This document shows positions 57,101-63,100 of a stretch of 64,000 bases of DNA, piece by piece. Location: positions 1,924,501 to 1,988,500 of the forward strand of contig NZ_CP107932.1 of the NCBI RefSeq assembly GCF_036032445.1, written 5' to 3'. The notes beneath the pieces were generated by a model, which saw only the letters and a program-made list of their open reading frames with translations, was not told the DNA's origin and made no database searches. Position numbers and translations under genes: made by a program. Origin of the DNA: Nocardia sp. NBC_00416. Lineage in GTDB: Bacteria > Actinomycetota > Actinomycetes > Mycobacteriales > Mycobacteriaceae. How positions within the stretch are numbered: the first letter of the stretch is position 1; each line of letters begins with the position of its first letter.

Positions 57101-60100
57101 TGCGCGCCGGACAGATCGGCCGCCAGCCGGGCGACCTCGGCGACGTCCGCGGCCAGCTCGGCGAACTCCGCCGTGCGTTCACCGTCCCGATAGGCCTCGG
57201 ACAGCAAGGCTTCCAGCCTGTCGATCAGCATGATCCGGCTGCCGAGGATCGAGGCTTCCTTGAACAAGCCCATCTCTTCGGTTATTCCGGCGATCGCCTT
57301 CTCGATCGATTCCGCGTCATCCGGCGCGGTGTCGGGGTCCTGCAACATGTGCTCGAGCTGGCGCCTCTGCCGGGCCAATCTGGCCCCGGTGAGCGCGCTC
57401 GGATCCAGGTCCGCCCTGGAGAACGAGTGCTGCACCAGCAGGTGCGCGTGTACGTTCTCCATCCGCATTTCCGCCGCGCGGCGCAATTCGACCAGTGCGG
57501 CAGGCAGCATCCCGTCGGCCGGGTCGCCCCCGTCCTCCGGCGGCAGCGGCGGGCCGTCCCCGTCTCCGCCCTGATCGCCGCGTCCACTACCACCCGCCGC
57601 GACACCGCGGTCGTCACCATCGGTGCGCCCGTCCGAGGTCGGCGCACCGGCCTCGGCGTCGGCATCGACCGGGTCGCCGGTCCCGCTCCCGTCGGACGGA
57701 TCCAGCTGCACGACCGTGCCGTACCGGTCGATCACGACCACCTCACGCAACCCCGTGATCGGCCGACGGCTCAACTCCCGAGCCAACTCCTGGACACCGA
57801 CACCACCATCGACCAGATCCACCACGATCCGGCCCTCCGGGAAGGCCGCCACTGTGTGCTCGAGCCACGAGCGCAACCCACGCAGCCCCGGCACCCGCGG
57901 TGCGATATGCGCGAACTCCTCTCCGTCGATACGCAGATCGCGGCCCTCTTCGACCCGTAAACCGGCCCGCGACAGCAAAACCGCCGAAGAATACCGGGCT
58001 CCGGCCGAATCGACCGGCGACGCAGCCGGCCGGACGCTCGGATCTGCGCGCACTCCCAGGACCGTGCCGCGGATCCGGCCCCTCGGCGCCGACCGGGCGA
58101 CGATCTGGGACCGATCCCGGCCCTCGACGAACCGTCGTGCCGAATCGGGATTCTTCTCCACCACGATCCCGCGCACCCGGCCCACCGCGACCTCGGACTG
58201 CGCCCACTCCGCCAGCCACCGCCCCACTTGCACGTCACCGACCCAACGACGCTCTCTCCCCCCGACCTTCTCGAACACCTCCAGCTGCCCGTCGGCCCGC
58301 ATCTTCACCGCGAACGCGTGCCCACCCGCATCACCGAACTCCATAACACCGGCCACCGCCCGACGCAGGCTCGGGTCCTTACGCGCCGCCGGGTCGTCGA
58401 CCAACCGCACGACAGCGAATAGTCCGCCGACTCCCACACCGAAGCCGCCGTCTTTCCATTCCGAGCCCACACCGCGGACGATCGAGTCCTCGTAAACCCC
58501 ATGAAGGTCGATGTCCGGCGAATCCGCCAACCCCGGACCACGCACCGCCCCGATCTCATCCTGGAAATCCCCGACGAACCCCACCATCGCCGGCGCACAG
58601 TTGAACGGCCCCTGCGGGTCCAGCGGACTGTAGCGCGGCTCTCGGCCGGCATCGCCGGCGTCGATCTCTGCGCGCTCACCCGACGATGCGGGTTGCTCGG
58701 GCGCATCCTCGTCCCGATCCGGGGTCACGAACTCGTTCGAGCCGTCGTTCGGAGGCAACGGCTGCCATGTGAGGGAGTTCTCGCTCAGAACCCCGCCCGG
58801 GATTCCGAAGCCTGTCCCGAGCAGGCCCCCACCCAGGCCTGTCGAGAGCGCCGAGCCGAATGCACCACCCATTGCGTCGGCGATGGCCGCAGGCCCTGCA
58901 CCGGTCAGCGGTGAGCTGAAGCCGGCGGCCCAGGTCGTCGGCCCGGGCGGCGGTGCTATCAGCAAGAAATGTGTCAAGGCCAACATCCGGGTCAGCCGGC
59001 CCTGCAGCTCGGTGAGTTCGGTGCGGAGTTGCGCCAGTTCGGGGTCCAGGGCCAGCAGTTCGTTGACGTCGGCACCGCGCCGGTCGATCGAATCCGCGAT
59101 CCGCTTCCGCGCGGCGACCTGCTCGAGCTGTTTTTCGCGCAGGCGCTGTGCAAGATCAGCGAGTTCGTCGCGCCGGGCAAGCAGTCGGTGCAGGCGCTCT
59201 TGCGACCGGTTCAACTGCGCGGACAGCCCGCCCGCCGCGGGGTCGCGGCGTGAACGCTGCATCGCGGCAAGACGATTCGCGGCCTCGCGCTGCTCCGTCT
59301 GCGCCTCTACCAGAGCGCTTTCCAGCCTGCCGAGTACATCGTTGTAGACGTCGGCCGCGTTGTCCGCGGCGGCGAACCCGTCCGCGAACCGCTGCACCTG
59401 ATCGAGCGCGGCCAATTCCAGCACTGCGTCCACCGCTGGGGATCCGCCCAGCCCGGGCTCCAGCTGCCCCGCCATTTCCGCGACCCGATCCGGCGTCAGA
59501 TCCTGTGCCGTGACCTCGCGGAGCAATCCGCTCAGTCGCTGTGCCAGTGCGGCGCGCCGGTCCTTCAACTGCTGCGCCTGGCCGCGATTCCACCCGTCCG
59601 GGGTCACGCCGAACCGCGGGCCGATTCGGGCGAGCACCGCGTGGTAGATATCCCGCAGGCTCGTAGACTCCAGCCGCTTGGCAACCAACTCCATGCCGAG
59701 CCCGATCCTCGGGTACTCGGTGGTTTCGGGTGCGGGACGGGAGCGGACTGCAGCCGTCAGATCGTCATCCAGCCGGTTTTCGAGCTCACGCAGGCCCGTC
59801 TCCCGGGTGTCGATCTCCTCGATGACATCGTTCAGACCGCGCAGGGACTCGAATTCCACCGCCAGCGGTTCGATCTCCATGATCCGGACGAGATCATTGC
59901 CGAGTAGCTGTGTGACCTGCTCGACGGTCGGAGCATTCAGATCGAGGCCGGGCAGCGCATCGGCCAAATGCATTCCCAGCGTCGCGAACCGGTCACGCAA
60001 GCCCTGCGCGGCCTGTTCGGTCGGCCGCGTTTCCCCCGGCTGCCAACCGTACTCGGGTGCGCCGACAACCTGCTGAGACCACAGCGGCTGATCCTGCGCC

Positions 60101-63100
60101 GCGTGCCAGTCGGCCGCCAGCCGACCCAGCCGGGCGGCATCCACCGTCAGCGAGCGAAGCTCCTCGACGCGCTCACTATCCCGGTACGCCTCGGACAGCG
60201 ACGCTTCCAGCCGGTCGATCCCGCGGATCCGGACATCCAAGCGATCGGACTCCGCGAGCAACCTGAGCTGTTCGTACAGATCGGTGAACAGATCCTGGAG
60301 CCGCTTCGTCATTTCCGCAGGGATTCCACGAGCCTGCAGCTCGGCAATCCCTCGTCGCACCGACGCTTCATCGGTCATTTCCCCGGCCGGGAGGCCGAAC
60401 CCGGACTCCAACTGCTGGATCCAGGTGGCGATCTGCAGCTGCAACCTGACCGTGACGAGCGCCCCCGGTTCCAGGTCCGCTCTGGAGAGAGAGTGCCGGA
60501 CCAGAAGGTCGGCATGTATCTTCTCGAGCCGTACCTCGGCTTCGCGGCGCACAGCGATCAGCTCGGCGGGCAGCATCCCGTCGGCCGGGGTATCCCCGTC
60601 CTCCGGCGGCGGCGACGGCGGGCCGTCTCCGTCTCCACCTCGGTCGCCCCCGTCGCGCCCACCCGCCTCGATACTGCCGTCGTCACCATCGGCGCGGCGA
60701 TCCGTGTTCCGGGTATCCGCGTCGGACGGCTCGTCGGCCTCGGACGAGTCCAGTTGAACGACCGTCCCGTACCGGTCGATCACGATCACCTCGCGCAACC
60801 CCGTGATCGGCCTGCGGCTCAATTCCCGTGCCAGGTCCTGGGTGCCGACACCCGCCTCGAGCAGATCGACCACGATCCGGTCCGCTCGCGTGCCGGTCAC
60901 TGTGTGCTCGAGCCATGAGCGCAGCCGGCGCAACCCGGTCGCCGGCGGCGCGAGATGCGCGAACTCCCGGCCGTCCAGCCGCAGCGTCCCGACCGGGTCG
61001 ACACGGAAACCCGCCTCGGCCAGCAGCTTCGCCGAAGCGAGCCGGGATCGAACCGAACTCTCGGACAGGCCGGCGAGGTTCACCTCCGGCGGCGCTACCG
61101 CCACGGCCCCGACGGCCGTGCCGCGGATCCGGCCCCTCGGCGCCGACCGGGCGACGATCTCGGACCGATCCCGGCCCTCGACGAACCGTCGTGCCGAATC
61201 GGGATTCTTCTCCACCACGATCCCGCGCACCCGGCCCACCGCGACCTCGGACGCCGACCACTGGGCGAGCCACTGCCGCACCTGCTCGTCACCGATCCAG
61301 CGCCGCACTCGCCCACGGACCTTCTCGAACACCTCCAACTGCCCGTCGGCACGCATCTTCACCGCGAACGCGTGGCCACCCGCCTCACCGAACTCCATGA
61401 CACCGGCCACCGCCCGACGCAGACTCGGATCCTTACGCGCCGCCGGATCATCCACCAACTGCAATACCGCGTGCAGACCGTCGACCCCGACACCGAAACC
61501 GCCGTCTTTCCACTCCAAACCCACACCGCGGACGATCGCGTCCTCATACACCCCGAACAGGTCGATCTCCGGCGCATCCGCCAACCCCGGACCACGCACC
61601 GCCCCGATCTCATCCTGGAAATCCCCGATGAACCCCACCATCGCCGGCGCACAGTTGAACGGCCTCTCCCGCAGCGCATCCGGGAGGCGGTACGCAGCGG
61701 TTTCACCAGCTGTTTCGGGAGCACCGGGGGTCACGGCCTGCCCGGCCGTCGCGGCAGTACTCGTGTACTTGCCTCGATAGTCGTAGCCGAAGGCATCGGC
61801 GACCCGCACGATCCGCTGCCGGGTCTCCGGGGTCATCGCCACACCGTGCGTGAGCGCCCGTTGCGCGGTCGCCTGACCCACTCCGGCTGCGGCGGCGATC
61901 TCGGACAGCCCGATCGGAGGCAGTGACTCGGGGACGACGCGCAGCGCTGCCGGTATGTGGTCGGCCAACAGGAATCCGGCGCGCAACAGCGCGGCGTTCA
62001 CCGCACGCTGATCTCGCCCGACGATCCCGGCAATGGCATTGACGGTCGATCCGTCCATATACAGCCGCAGGCAACGGGCCTGGAAGGGCTCCAATCCCCC
62101 CAGGTGCCCGGCCAGCAGACTCTGGTCCTGGCGCCACGCTGTCCGCGCCCATTCGAGTGCGGCACGGGGACGAACCGGCGCGGCGACCCCGCTGTCGGCC
62201 GCGGTGTGGTCGAGATTGCTGCCCGAATCCTCGTCCGGGAGCCGGCGTGCCTCGCTGCTCGGATCGCTCACCTGCGGCAGCACCCCGAGCACGGTGAAGA
62301 GCTCCGCCACATCGACACCCGGCGTGCGGTTGGGCATCCGAGTGGAAGCGACGAATTCGTCGCGCCGACCGTCGCCCAGGAAGGCCCGGATAACCAATGT
62401 TTCCGTACCGTCCACTGTCTCGAACTTCGCGTGGATCAGCGGAGCGTCGGAAGTGGCCCGGGCACCGGCCTCTTCGATGACAGTGTCGAGTTCGGTGTTC
62501 TCCTCGGGCGTCAGATACCTGCGCAACATCGAATCCCAGACGATGGTGGCGCGCCCGGTACGCTCCCCGGCGAGCTCCCGAGGCAACCAGGTGAGCGCGC
62601 TCTCCTGGTCGATCCGCGTGGGATCGCCACGTCGCGCATCCTCGAAAGCCGTCAATATCGTTCGCACCGCTTCGACTTCGATATCGACGAATCCGGCGGC
62701 AAGTCGATACTGATCGTCGAGGTTCGTGGCATGCAACGGGTCCAGGTCGCATCCGGCTACGTCGACAACCCGGGGCCGCACCGCGAGCAGTTCCCGTACT
62801 CGGTTCACCTGCGGGTCCGGGCACTCCCAGCGGTCCTCGACAAGAGTCCTGCCGTCGGGATCACCGATCTCTTCGCCCCGGAAATCGAAGCGGTACTGGT
62901 GTGCGCGCGCTTCGAGCAACCCGCACGCGCCCGGCACGACGATTTCCAGCGGCTTCCCGGTGGCGATGGTCGCGAATACTTCGACCAGATAGAGCAACCG
63001 CGCGCGCCTGGGATCATTGGTCTGCGTCCCGCGCTCCATGTACTGCGCGATCTCGGATTCATTCGCGTTGATCGCCGCGAGGTAGGCATCGGCAACGGCC

